Of a stretch of 64,000 bases of DNA, positions 1-7,351 are shown one piece after another. The position numbers and the translations under genes were made by a program. The stretch covers positions 62,001 to 126,000 of the forward strand of contig NZ_JACJQA010000027.1 of NCBI RefSeq assembly GCF_014696355.1, in the 5' to 3' direction. The stretch's first letter is position 1, and the number at the start of each line of letters is the position of its first letter. The notes below the pieces were generated by a model, which saw only the letters and a list, made by a program, of their open reading frames with translations, searched no databases and was not told where the DNA came from. The stretch comes from Pseudanabaena sp. FACHB-1998. GTDB taxonomy: Bacteria; Cyanobacteriota; Cyanobacteriia; Pseudanabaenales; Pseudanabaenaceae.

Positions 1-927
1 ATCAAGGCGGGAACTAGCTATGCCATTGCAGGCTATGCGGCGGTGAATGGACATTTTCGGGTAAAGCTAGCTACAGCGATCGCCCCCATTGGTGATGTGG
101 GCTTTTTCTATGAGCGTCATGTCAGCATTACCAAAAATGGTAAGGCGATTGCCTTTGACCCCGACATGAAAACCATGACGATCAAGCAAAATACGGTACT
201 GAAAAAACGCCCCATCGATTCGCGGCAATTAGCACCGAGCGATCTTGCGCCTCTGACCGCAGGTGATATCTATGGCATCGATAGCTTTAGTCTTTCTGAC
301 ATTCATTTTCAGGTGACCTTAAACGAAGATGTGCCACCCTTAGGCAATTCGGGCTATATATTTGCGGGACATGTGACGCTTCAGCAAGGTGGGAAGCCCC
401 TTGAAATTGCACCAAGGCAAAAGGTTTTAGGAGTTCCCTATTTTTCGCAATTAGACAATCCTCGCGATCCCTATGTGACTTGTAATGTGACTTCGATCGC
501 GATGGTGTTGGCTTTTCATGGCAAGCGATCGCGCAATCCGCAACAGCAACTTGAGGACGAGCTGTACCAATGGATTATCAACAAGTATGGCGCTCAATCC
601 AGAACTGATAATCAGGCTTTGCAAGCGCTATATCGCGCCTATGGCTTTGGTGGTGAGTTTAGTACATCTCGCACATGGTCACAAATTCGCCAAGAAATCA
701 TCGCCAATCGCCCCGTTGTTATCGGCGGCTACTTCACCCACGGCGGACATATCATTTGCATTATTGGCTTTGATGAACAGGGCTTTATCGTCCATGATCC
801 CTATGGCAATGCGTTGACAGGTTATAGCCAAACTGAAGGAAAGAGCTTGCGCTATCCCTATATTTATATGCGTGATATGTGCGGCGTTGATGGCGATGTT
901 TGGGCGCATTTCATTTTGCCGCGCTAG
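1..927 (+). CDS. C39-like (papain-fold) peptidase domain protein, 5' end outside window
   Basis: The frame is open from base 1, so the true start lies upstream and the GTG at 43 is only an internal candidate. The last ~160 residues resemble the peptidase C39-like (YvpB-type) fold. After a VPYFSQ lead-in there is a candidate nucleophile cysteine in TCNVTSIAMVL, and later a GGHIICIIGFD segment (His) followed by VHDPYG (Asp), the usual Cys-His-Asp order. The preceding part has a beta-rich look and no recognised domain. Family members cleave peptides or are inactive structural relatives; the substrate here cannot be read from sequence. A long hairpin follows the stop, facing hisA on the other strand. 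Confidence 0.75.
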   Translation: MKAGTSYAIAGYAAVNGHFRVKLATAIAPIGDVGFFYERHVSITKNGKAIAFDPDMKTMTIKQNTVLKKRPIDSRQLAPSDLAPLTAGDIYGIDSFSLSDIHFQVTLNEDVPPLGNSGYIFAGHVTLQQGGKPLEIAPRQKVLGVPYFSQLDNPRDPYVTCNVTSIAMVLAFHGKRSRNPQQQLEDELYQWIINKYGAQSRTDNQALQALYRAYGFGGEFSTSRTWSQIRQEIIANRPVVIGGYFTHGGHIICIIGFDEQGFIVHDPYGNALTGYSQTEGKSLRYPYIYMRDMCGVDGDVWAHFILPR

Positions 928-959
928 TTTACAAAGCTTCGCGCTAGAAACTAAATCAA

Positions 960-1039
960 GACATTACTAAGACAAGCGTTGCCTTGCAACGCTTGTCTTA
1001 GTAATGTCAGGGAGTCGCGAAGCGACTCCCTGACATTAC
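960..1039. terminator. Two overlapping palindromes between convergent genes
   Basis: Arms 960-982 and 986-1008 pair perfectly (23 bp, CTT loop). A second palindrome, arms 1001-1018 and 1022-1039 with a GAA loop, reuses bases 1001-1008, so the two hairpins are mutually exclusive over that stretch. They lie between the C39-like gene and hisA, which converge, so bidirectional termination is the likely role. Confidence 0.75.
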
Positions 1040-1800
1040 GCGATCGCCGAGCCATCAACTACATCTTGCCAACGACCATTACCCACCGCACGGATTGCCT
1101 CTTTTAGCTGAATGTCACCTGTATAAATCGCCTTGCCGACGATCGCGCCTGTGACTCCCACCGACTCTAAAGATACAAGATTTAGCAAGTCTGTAATCGA
1201 ACTCACTCCACCTGACGCAATTACAGGCACATCGACATTTTCAGCGAGTTGGCGCAAGGCTTCGATATTGGGTCCCTGCATCGTACCGTCACGATGAATA
1301 TCGGTATAGATAATTCCTGCGATGCCTAACGAAGTCATCCGCTTTGCCAAATCCACAGCCATGACTTCCGATGTTTCTAGCCAACCTCTGGTCGCTACCT
1401 TGCCATCACGGGCATCAATGCCGATCATCACTTGTTCAGGAAAATCCGCGCAAATCTCGGCGATCAATTGGGAGTTTTCTACCGCCGCCGTTCCTAAAAT
1501 CACCCGACTAACGCCCGAATTCAGGACTGACAGAATACTTTCGCGATCGCGTAAGCCACCACCCATTTGCACTCGCATCGGAATTGAACGGGCGATCGCC
1601 TCGATGACCTTCAAGTTTTTGGGCTTGCCTTCCTTGGCTCCATCCAAATCAACCACATGCAAATACTTAGCGCCTTGACTGTACCAGCGTTGAGCAACCT
1701 CTACAGGGTCTTCACCAAATACTTCAGACTGTTGATAATCCCCCTGATAGAGCCTGACACAGCGCCCATCTAAAATATCAATTGCAGGAATTACGTCCAT
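1036..1800 (-). CDS. hisA: HisA, phosphoribosyl-formimino-AICAR isomerase
   Basis: Encodes the Amadori isomerase of histidine synthesis (ProFAR to PRFAR), a cytosolic TIM barrel. The start at 1800 gives [17 protein letters not shown], the classic N-terminus with the catalytic Asp in PAIDI; an in-frame upstream extension to 1869 is not family-like. The protein is 254 aa, a normal length. The second catalytic Asp lies in [14 protein letters not shown], and phosphate-binding glycine loops ([22 protein letters not shown]) are present. It stands alone between two palindromes. Assignment is secure. Confidence 0.97.
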   Translation of the reverse strand: MDVIPAIDILDGRCVRLYQGDYQQSEVFGEDPVEVAQRWYSQGAKYLHVVDLDGAKEGKPKNLKVIEAIARSIPMRVQMGGGLRDRESILSVLNSGVSRVILGTAAVENSQLIAEICADFPEQVMIGIDARDGKVATRGWLETSEVMAVDLAKRMTSLGIAGIIYTDIHRDGTMQGPNIEALRQLAENVDVPVIASGGVSSITDLLNLVSLESVGVTGAIVGKAIYTGDIQLKEAIRAVGNGRWQDVVDGSAIA

Positions 1801-1875
1801 AACTTTTACCCACGATCCTAGGAGTCTAATTTTAACTAGATTTAGCGATCGCGGTATAGTACAAATCAAGGAAAA

Positions 1876-1924
1876 ACCAATTTAGTAGGTTTCGTGCCAT
1901 AGGCGCGAAACCTACTAAATTAGT
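1876..1924. repeat. Palindrome in a divergent intergenic region
   Basis: Arms of about 16 bp (AATTTAGTAGGTTTCG and its complement) flank a short GC-rich centre. The region lies between the start of hisA (minus) and the start of the ABC permease (plus), so it cannot terminate either flanking gene. It may be a repeat element or a regulatory structure. Confidence 0.6.
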
Positions 1925-1958
1925 TTTTATTCAGTTTTTATTTAATATTTGTCCCCCT

Positions 1959-2810
1959 ATGAAATCGCCTAAGCAGTCAGTATCGCAACAGTTAATGTCT
2001 ATTGGTATCGTGATTAGCGTTGTCTTTTTGCTGATGGCGATTCTTGCGCCGATTCTACAAGCCGTAGGCGTTTTAACCGATCCTAATGAATTTCTCAGCA
2101 ATGGTATCCATGAGCCTCCCTCAGCCCAACATTGGTTCGGCACAGATTTACAGGGGCATGATGTATTTACCAGAACGATCGCTGGTGCTGGTGTGGCATG
2201 GCAAGTAACGATCGCCTCAACGGTAATTAGCTTAGCGATCGGCGTACCCTTGGGGATGCTAAGTGGTTACAAGGGCGGCTGGCTGGATCGAGGTTTAGTA
2301 TTTCTCATGGATGCGCTGTACACCTTGCCCGGTTTATTGCTGTCGCTAACGATCGCCTTTGTGGTCGGTGCTGGGGTCTGGAATGCGGCGATCGCTCTCA
2401 GTGTTGCCTATATCCCCCAATATTTTCGGGTAATTCGAAATCAAACCGTGAGTACCAAAACCGAAGTTTATATTGAAGCTGCTCAAGCGATCGGTGCGGA
2501 CACGAAAACAATCCTCTTCAAATATCTTGCGCCCAATGTGATCCAAAGCTTACCCGCAATTTTCACCCTCAACGCTGCTGATGCGATTCTGACGATCGCG
2601 GGTTTAGGATTTTTAGGTTTAGGCATTCCCGAAGATGTGCCTGAATGGGGTCACGATCTCAAGCAAGCTCTCGATGCGCTCTCAACTGGCGAAAATATCT
2701 GGTGGACAACGATTTTCCCGGGGTTAGCGATTACTTTTATGGCGATCGGTTTATCGTTAGTAGGTGAAGGCTTGACTCAGAGATTTAGCAGCAAGAAGAC
2801 TGAAGGTTAA
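1959..2810 (+). CDS. ABC transporter permease, DppC/OppC type
   Basis: An inner-membrane permease subunit of a peptide/nickel-type ABC importer. Five to six hydrophobic segments are visible, with an N-terminal segment followed by the HWFGTDLQGHDVFTR region typical of DppC/OppC proteins. The EAA-type coupling loop reads EAAQAIGADTKTILFKYLAPN. At 283 aa the length is normal. No DppB, ATPase or binding-protein gene is adjacent, so the partners must be encoded elsewhere; dispersed ABC subunits are common in cyanobacteria. The substrate is not determinable. Confidence 0.9.
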   Translation: MKSPKQSVSQQLMSIGIVISVVFLLMAILAPILQAVGVLTDPNEFLSNGIHEPPSAQHWFGTDLQGHDVFTRTIAGAGVAWQVTIASTVISLAIGVPLGMLSGYKGGWLDRGLVFLMDALYTLPGLLLSLTIAFVVGAGVWNAAIALSVAYIPQYFRVIRNQTVSTKTEVYIEAAQAIGADTKTILFKYLAPNVIQSLPAIFTLNAADAILTIAGLGFLGLGIPEDVPEWGHDLKQALDALSTGENIWWTTIFPGLAITFMAIGLSLVGEGLTQRFSSKKTEG

Positions 2811-2895
2811 TCAAATTTTTATCTCAACTATATAGTTAAGGCGATCGCCTCAATCCGAACCTTTATAATAATTGTAGAAGTAGAGAGCAGAACAA

Positions 2896-3351
2896 ATGAC
2901 TCAAACACTCATGCAAAAATCTCTATACGAGTCAGATTTCTTGCTGTGGACTCAAGAAACTGTAGCCAAAATAAGAGCTAAAGACTTTGACCATGTGGAC
3001 TTTGAGAACTTGATAGAGGAGATCGAGGCGTTGGGACGTTCTGAAAAGCAAGAGTTGGAGAATAGGTTAGAGACTTTGTTAGCCCACTTACTCAAACGCA
3101 TCTATGTCGATATGCCCGATTGCTTTAACGGCTGGGAAAACACGATTAGAGAGCAGCGCCGACGCATCATCCTAAGACTCAAAAATACGCCTAGCTTAAA
3201 AGCTTGTTGGGATGATTCTTTGAATGATGCTTGGTTTTTGGCTTTAGGTACTGTCAAAGATGAGTACTCAAAAAAAGGGTATCAGTTTCCTGATACATGG
3301 CAGTTTGGACAGGATATCGAAACAATGCTAAATGTTGATTTCTGGGTTTAA
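2896..3351 (+). CDS. DUF29 family protein
   Basis: A 151-aa protein that matches the cyanobacterial DUF29 pattern: an N-terminal LYESDFLLWTQETVAKIRA segment, DFENLIEEIEALGRSEK, then a helix with LAHLLKR and a WENTIREQR region. The family is helical and of unknown function, often multicopy in filamentous cyanobacteria and often near accessory genes. A TATAAT-like box at 2864-2869 lies about 27 bp before the ATG. It starts an accessory stretch that continues to about 7000. Confidence 0.85.
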   Translation: MTQTLMQKSLYESDFLLWTQETVAKIRAKDFDHVDFENLIEEIEALGRSEKQELENRLETLLAHLLKRIYVDMPDCFNGWENTIREQRRRIILRLKNTPSLKACWDDSLNDAWFLALGTVKDEYSKKGYQFPDTWQFGQDIETMLNVDFWV

Positions 3352-3389
3352 TTTCTGGTTTCAAAATCTAAGCCATTGGAGGACTACTT

Positions 3390-4079
3390 ATGACTGTTGA
3401 TTCTCAATTAGTTGAAAAGGGTTTAGACACTAAATTTTCAGAACAAAATAGATTGCAAGGAATCGCAGAAAAATATAGATTGCAAGGATTTGAAGTTGTA
3501 ATCGAGCCTTCTAAATCCTTGATTCCTTTTGATTTGAGAAATTATTGCCCAGATCTTATGGCGAGAAAGGGATCGGATGTAGGTTACATAATTGAATTTA
3601 AAAACTCAATTGCTAAAATCTCAGTCGATCGCTATCGAGAGATTGCCGAAATAGTAGCTCAGCATCAGGGTTGGAGATTTTTACTGATCACTGGAGAAGA
3701 TGTCTCTTCGGAAGATCCCAAAAATGATAGTGAATCGCTGACTTGGAAACAGATGTTGCAACGCCAAGAACAGGCTCAAAAGTTTTTAGAGATCGGCGAA
3801 GTGGAAGTTGCCTTTTTGTCTTTATGGAGAGTTTTGGAAGCTGCCATGCGTCGTCAGGCTATGCAAGTTACAATTCCGATTGAACGTTTTCCCGCTAACT
3901 CTTTAATTAATCATTTATATTCTCAAGGTGAGCTTTCGATGGAGCAGTTTGATCAAGTAAGAGTAATTCAAACTGTACGAGATCGGCTCATACACGGCTA
4001 TCAAATGTCTAATCTTGAGGAGCCTACAAAACAATTGCAAGTGCTTGTTAATGAATTAATTGCAATGTGGAAGAAGTAA
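3390..4079 (+). CDS. Putative REase-like plus HEPN-like two-domain protein
   Basis: A 229-aa protein of unproven function. Residues about 20-105 look like a small restriction-endonuclease fold: PD at 54-55 and EFK at 69-71 give a candidate PD...(E)xK site between predicted strands. After a linker, residues 135-229 are helical and contain RDRLIH (R197 to H202), matching the R-x4-6-H signature of HEPN domains, many of which are RNases. The upstream DUF29 gene ends 38 bp before, and GGAGG (about 3378) is a good ribosome site. It could act in defence or stress, or be a regulatory protein. Domain calls are from motifs only. Confidence 0.55.
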   Translation: MTVDSQLVEKGLDTKFSEQNRLQGIAEKYRLQGFEVVIEPSKSLIPFDLRNYCPDLMARKGSDVGYIIEFKNSIAKISVDRYREIAEIVAQHQGWRFLLITGEDVSSEDPKNDSESLTWKQMLQRQEQAQKFLEIGEVEVAFLSLWRVLEAAMRRQAMQVTIPIERFPANSLINHLYSQGELSMEQFDQVRVIQTVRDRLIHGYQMSNLEEPTKQLQVLVNELIAMWKK

Positions 4080-4180
4080 ATATATAAGTTCAGTAAGATA
4101 TTTCTGAATAGTGTCACGTTGTTATGCCAAGATATAATTTTAAGAAAGAATACTTTGACAAAGACAATTTGTGAACTGCA

Positions 4181-5269
4181 ATGCATTCCTATAAAAACGA
4201 TCCTTTAGCAAGTTTTTTGATTAACAAGTGTAAACTAAATCCTATTAGTTTTGCTGTTGTTTCAGTCATAACTACATTTGTTGTTTTTGTCACAATTGCT
4301 TGGTATACAAATACTCTGGTATCTACTAAAGATGGGCAAATAGGCTTTTGGCAAGACCCAAGTATTTGGGTTTGGGAATTTTTATTTAAACCAGTGCTAT
4401 TGGGTTATTACTTGTGGGAATCTGATGTGGTTAAACGTTTATTACAAGAGTTTGTCACATCGCAAACTATAGAAATTACTGATAGTGATATACATCTAGC
4501 ATTAAAAGTTCATCAGACAAAATGGAGAAATTTTATATCTATACTTATTTCTTTGATGGGAGGGATAATATATTTTGTGTCTCGTTCAGATTTAAAGAGT
4601 TGGGGTAGTTCTGGAATTCTCCAAAAAATTGCTAGTACATTATTTGGAATCTTCAGTACATATGCAACAAGTATGTTGTTGCTAGGACTTACTTTAAACA
4701 TTTGGATAATTCAAAAAGTGTTAAAGAATAAAGATTTAAAGATTAATCCATTACATCCAGATCGCTGCGGTGGTTTATCTTGTCTGAGTAAATATTCTCT
4801 TAAAACAGCTTACTTAGCAGGGGTTTTTGGTGTAATGATTGGTTTCACAGAGTATCGAGTCATAACGCAGGAATTGATTGAAAAATACTGGATTCTACAT
4901 ATGAGTATTCCCATTTATATATTGATATCTCTTATTTGTTTTTTCGGACCTCTTCTCGTTGCACACAAACAGATGAAAGAAGCAAAAGATAGAATGCTGA
5001 CTAATATTGCACAGCAGTTTCAGTATGACTATATGCAGATTAATACAAATTTATCTTTGAGTGCCGAGGAACTAAAAAAAGAAATTGCAAAAATTGGAGA
5101 ACTTCAATCACTTTATACTTTAACCGATAAATTTCTAGTGTGGCCCTTTGATTTACAAACTCTTAGCCGCTATGTTCTTTCAGTAGTTACCCCATTAATT
5201 CCACCATTAATTGGTTTAATCCAAAAATTTGGAGTAGAAATATTTAAATTAGCAGATTTTAAGATTTAG
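4181..5269 (+). CDS. Multi-pass membrane protein, unknown
   Basis: A 362-aa protein with about six or seven hydrophobic segments: near residues 20-42, 63-80, 112-132, 148-172, 208-230, 245-265 and a C-terminal segment rich in P and L. A charged, probably cytosolic stretch (KQMKEAKDRML... through EELKKEIAKIGEL) precedes the last segment. I do not recognise the family. It is more AT-rich than its housekeeping neighbours, consistent with accessory DNA. Its TAG stop coincides with the left end of a MITE, but the restored target site also gives TAG there, so the insertion did not change the protein. Confidence 0.7.
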   Translation: MHSYKNDPLASFLINKCKLNPISFAVVSVITTFVVFVTIAWYTNTLVSTKDGQIGFWQDPSIWVWEFLFKPVLLGYYLWESDVVKRLLQEFVTSQTIEITDSDIHLALKVHQTKWRNFISILISLMGGIIYFVSRSDLKSWGSSGILQKIASTLFGIFSTYATSMLLLGLTLNIWIIQKVLKNKDLKINPLHPDRCGGLSCLSKYSLKTAYLAGVFGVMIGFTEYRVITQELIEKYWILHMSIPIYILISLICFFGPLLVAHKQMKEAKDRMLTNIAQQFQYDYMQINTNLSLSAEELKKEIAKIGELQSLYTLTDKFLVWPFDLQTLSRYVLSVVTPLIPPLIGLIQKFGVEIFKLADFKI

Positions 5270-5658
5270 AGACTGTTTGAAAAGTTTTGAGCGTATTCAG
5301 ATCTATAGAACCCATTTGGTATCTTTTTGAACGAAATATATAGCTTTCAGCCCACCGTTAATTCGGCAATTCAACGATTTAATAGGATCATGGGGTTTTG
5401 TGTACCAAAACGGACGAAACCTAGATACCTGAAAGGCTTGTAGCATATAGGCGAGATACCAAATGGGTTCTATACAAAAAACATATTTTATTTACGCCTT
5501 TATCTTTTTTAGCTATGTCACCATAGGGCTGAAAGTAGTACATTTAGCCCTATTGTATTGATTGCGTTTATCCACCTAAACTAAAATACGAGTAAAATCA
5601 TATTAAATCATGACTTTTAATCGTAATTTAATGGAGCGAAAACTTTTCAAACAGTCTC
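5269..5658. mobile_element. MITE, about 390 bp, IS5-like termini
   Basis: A perfect 20-bp terminal inverted repeat (GAGACTGTTTGAAAAGTTTT) bounds the element, and the flanking TTA occurs on both sides (5266-5268 and 5659-5661) as a 3-bp target duplication. There is no transposase frame inside. The T-N-A duplication and GAG start resemble IS1031-type members of the IS5 family; that assignment is inference. It contains a smaller element at 5304-5474. Confidence 0.8.
5304..5474. mobile_element. Nested MITE, about 171 bp
   Basis: Arms 5304-5324 and 5454-5474 form a perfect 21-bp inverted repeat (TATAGAACCCATTTGGTATC...). Outermost TATA occurs at both ends, so a TA or TATA target duplication of the Tc1/IS630 type is plausible. 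No coding frame is inside. It lies wholly inside the larger MITE, so it probably inserted later. Confidence 0.65.
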
Positions 5659-5661
5659 TTA

Positions 5662-5755
5662 GTGCGATCTCGCAGGATACGTTAATGAAATGTAACGGAC
5701 TTTATCTAATATAAAATATTTGAGTGCGTTACGCTACGCTAACATACGCTACTTG
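5662..5755. repeat. Dispersed repeat, copy 1 (GTTAATGAAATGTAACG type)
   Basis: Contains GTTAATGAAATGTAACG and, about 60 bp later, GTGCGTTACGCTACGC followed by TAACATACGCTAC. The same order of blocks recurs at 6345-6452. Both copies can fold through the complementary GCGTTA/TAACGC blocks. The two copies flank the toxin-antitoxin genes. Confidence 0.6.
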
Positions 5756-5831
5756 ATTTGTATGGTGATCGCTGATTTTCTCAGAAAGATTAATGGCTTT
5801 ATAAGCATAAGCTGTATATGGATGTATAGAA

Positions 5832-6074
5832 ATGGAAACAGATATTGTGAGCCAAGCAGAAATTACAGAATCTTTGCTAACTAGCAAAGGTTTTTATAGC
5901 TTATTTCAAACCTTACCATTAGAAATTCGACAAGGCTTTCTACAGCTTTTATTTCAAAATAATTCCGCCGAATTAGAGGACTCTATCCTATATTTAGCTT
6001 GTGAAAACTCCTGCAATGAAGGCTTTTTATCTGAATTAGAGTCTCAATCTCTCTTAGAGAGTTTGCCTCAATGA
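5832..6074 (+). CDS. Small protein in antitoxin position
   Basis: An 80-aa acidic, helical protein (net negative; rich in E, L, S) with no family I can name. It precedes a RelE/ParE-like toxin frame with the ATGA overlap (6071-6074) typical of type II toxin-antitoxin operons, where the antitoxin comes first. No DNA-binding motif is evident, so the call rests mainly on position and size. Confidence 0.6.
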   Translation: METDIVSQAEITESLLTSKGFYSLFQTLPLEIRQGFLQLLFQNNSAELEDSILYLACENSCNEGFLSELESQSLLESLPQ

Positions 6075-6340
6075 AATATCAAATCGCTAAACGCTTCAAA
6101 AAAGATTTAGACAAAATCAACGATCGCAAAATTCTTGCAAAAGTTAGAAAATGTATTGAAGCAATTGGAACTTCTCAAGCGCTATCAGAAATCCCCGATC
6201 TCGAACCACTAAAAGGTTTCTCAGGATACTATCGCATTAAATTTGACTACAGCTATCGTATTGGAATTTTCTGAGATGGAGAAGTTATTGAAATCCTCAA
6301 AATAGAAAGTCATGAAGGATTCTACAAAAATTTTCCCTAG
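6071..6340 (+). pseudogene. RelE/ParE-like toxin with in-frame TGA
   Basis: The frame starts at the ATGA overlap and reads a RelE/ParE-type toxin: MKYQIAKRFKKDLDKI, then LEPLKGFSGYYRIKF and YSYRIGIF. A TGA at 6272-6274 ends it after 67 residues, but the same frame continues for 21 codons (DGEVIEILKIESHEGFYKNF) to TAG at 6338-6340, exactly the C-terminal strand and His-containing tail the family expects. One base change (CGA to TGA) would explain it. Activity is probably lost or reduced, because C-terminal residues are important in this family. A sequencing error or a recent selected loss are both possible. Confidence 0.75.
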
Positions 6341-6344
6341 ATCG

Positions 6345-6452
6345 CGTAGGGTGCGTTAATGAAATGTAACGCACCTCTTTAATATCAATATAAATAAACC
6401 TTCCTTGTACATACCAAATGTTTGTGCGTAACGCTACGCCAACACACCCTAA
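6345..6452. repeat. Dispersed repeat, copy 2 (GTTAATGAAATGTAACG type)
   Basis: Repeats the block order seen at 5662-5755: AGGGTGCGTTAATGAAATGT, then AACGCACC, a short AT-rich spacer, and GTGCGTAACGCTACGCC with a closing ACACACCCTAA. AGGGTG and CACCCT make the ends complementary. No coding content. Confidence 0.6.
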
Positions 6453-6506
6453 CTGCTAAATTAGAAGATATATTGATGAATGTGTTTTTCTACATAATGG
6501 TTCAAT

Positions 6507-6989
6507 ATGCAAATACAGACAAGTGTGCAATTTATCGTAAATGCAAAAATCGAAGACGTTTTTAATGCGTCAACAGATTGCCATAATCTGCCAAAGTTTT
6601 TCACTGGATACAAGGGGATTCCTGCAATTTTGAGTGCAAAAACTGTAGATGGATTCCCCCTGCATGAAGGAAGCATCCGAATTGTTGATAACAGCGATGG
6701 ATCATCTATTGAAGAAGTTATTCTCTCCCTAAAGCAACCTAATTTGCAAGAATATAAGTTGATTAAAGGATTTAAGCCACCATTTTCTTGGTTAGTTCGG
6801 TCAGCCTCTGGAAAATGGGAATACGAAACTCTAGATACCAAAACAAGGGTTATATGGAACTTCTATTTTGAGACGCGCAATATTTTTGCTTATTTGGTTT
6901 TTCGTTTGTTAGTGCAACAACAATTTCAAAATGCTCAAGAGATTTGTCTTAAAAACTTAAAGAAGTACGTTGAGGATCATGAGCGCTAA
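6507..6989 (+). CDS. SRPBCC (START-like) family protein
   Basis: A 160-aa protein with the layout of SRPBCC/polyketide-cyclase-like proteins: a start strand VQFIVNAKIEDVFNASTDCHNLPKFF, strand pairs in the middle (GSIRIVDNSDGSSIEEVILS), KWEYETL and a long C-terminal helix ending in LKKYVEDHER. These bind hydrophobic ligands in a helix-grip cavity; the ligand is unknown. Neither neighbour hints at the role. Confidence 0.7.
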   Translation: MQIQTSVQFIVNAKIEDVFNASTDCHNLPKFFTGYKGIPAILSAKTVDGFPLHEGSIRIVDNSDGSSIEEVILSLKQPNLQEYKLIKGFKPPFSWLVRSASGKWEYETLDTKTRVIWNFYFETRNIFAYLVFRLLVQQQFQNAQEICLKNLKKYVEDHER

Positions 6990-7183
6990 TGTAGTGCGAT
7001 CGCTGATGCATCAATTCCATGCTGACAATCTTTGAGTTGATGGGCAAGGCAGATTTGCCATGCTGTCGTTAGATTCATCTTTTGGGCGCTAAATTAAGTC
7101 TGATACCCACACCTCTGGTTGATGCTTGGCTATTAGTGGGTTTTGATTTGTTAGAGCTATTTCTTTTATGGCAATAAGTAGTT

Positions 7184-7211
7184 TTAGACAAAGCTAACGG
7201 ATCGCTATAAT
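7184..7211 (+). promoter_or_regulatory. Putative sigma-70 promoter of alaS
   Basis: TTAGAC (7184-7189), 16-bp spacer, TATAAT (7206-7211). It gives a leader of about 130 nt before the alaS ATG at 7352. The rest of 6990-7351 shows no gene or other structure that I can support. Confidence 0.5.
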
Positions 7212-7351
7212 AGAGGACAGAAAATTGTTAAAATTTGTAAGAATTTTTACAGGTTTGCCGATCGCCTAGATCTGAGATCTCAAATTTGCAACTCGCAAAC
7301 CTACGTGTTTACTTAACTCCTTACCCTTCGTCTGAATTGATTCAAACTTTT

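Noticed and set aside
5267-5269. MITE truncating the membrane-protein gene
   Set aside because: Removing the element and one TTA restores the same TAG stop, so the protein is not changed.
6272-6274. Selenocysteine or programmed readthrough at TGA
   Set aside because: No selenocysteine-insertion structure or selenoprotein-like motif is seen; a loss-of-function mutation or base error is simpler.
7286-7351. N-terminal extension of alaS
   Set aside because: The extra residues precede the family-typical start, and ATG 7352 gives the normal length.
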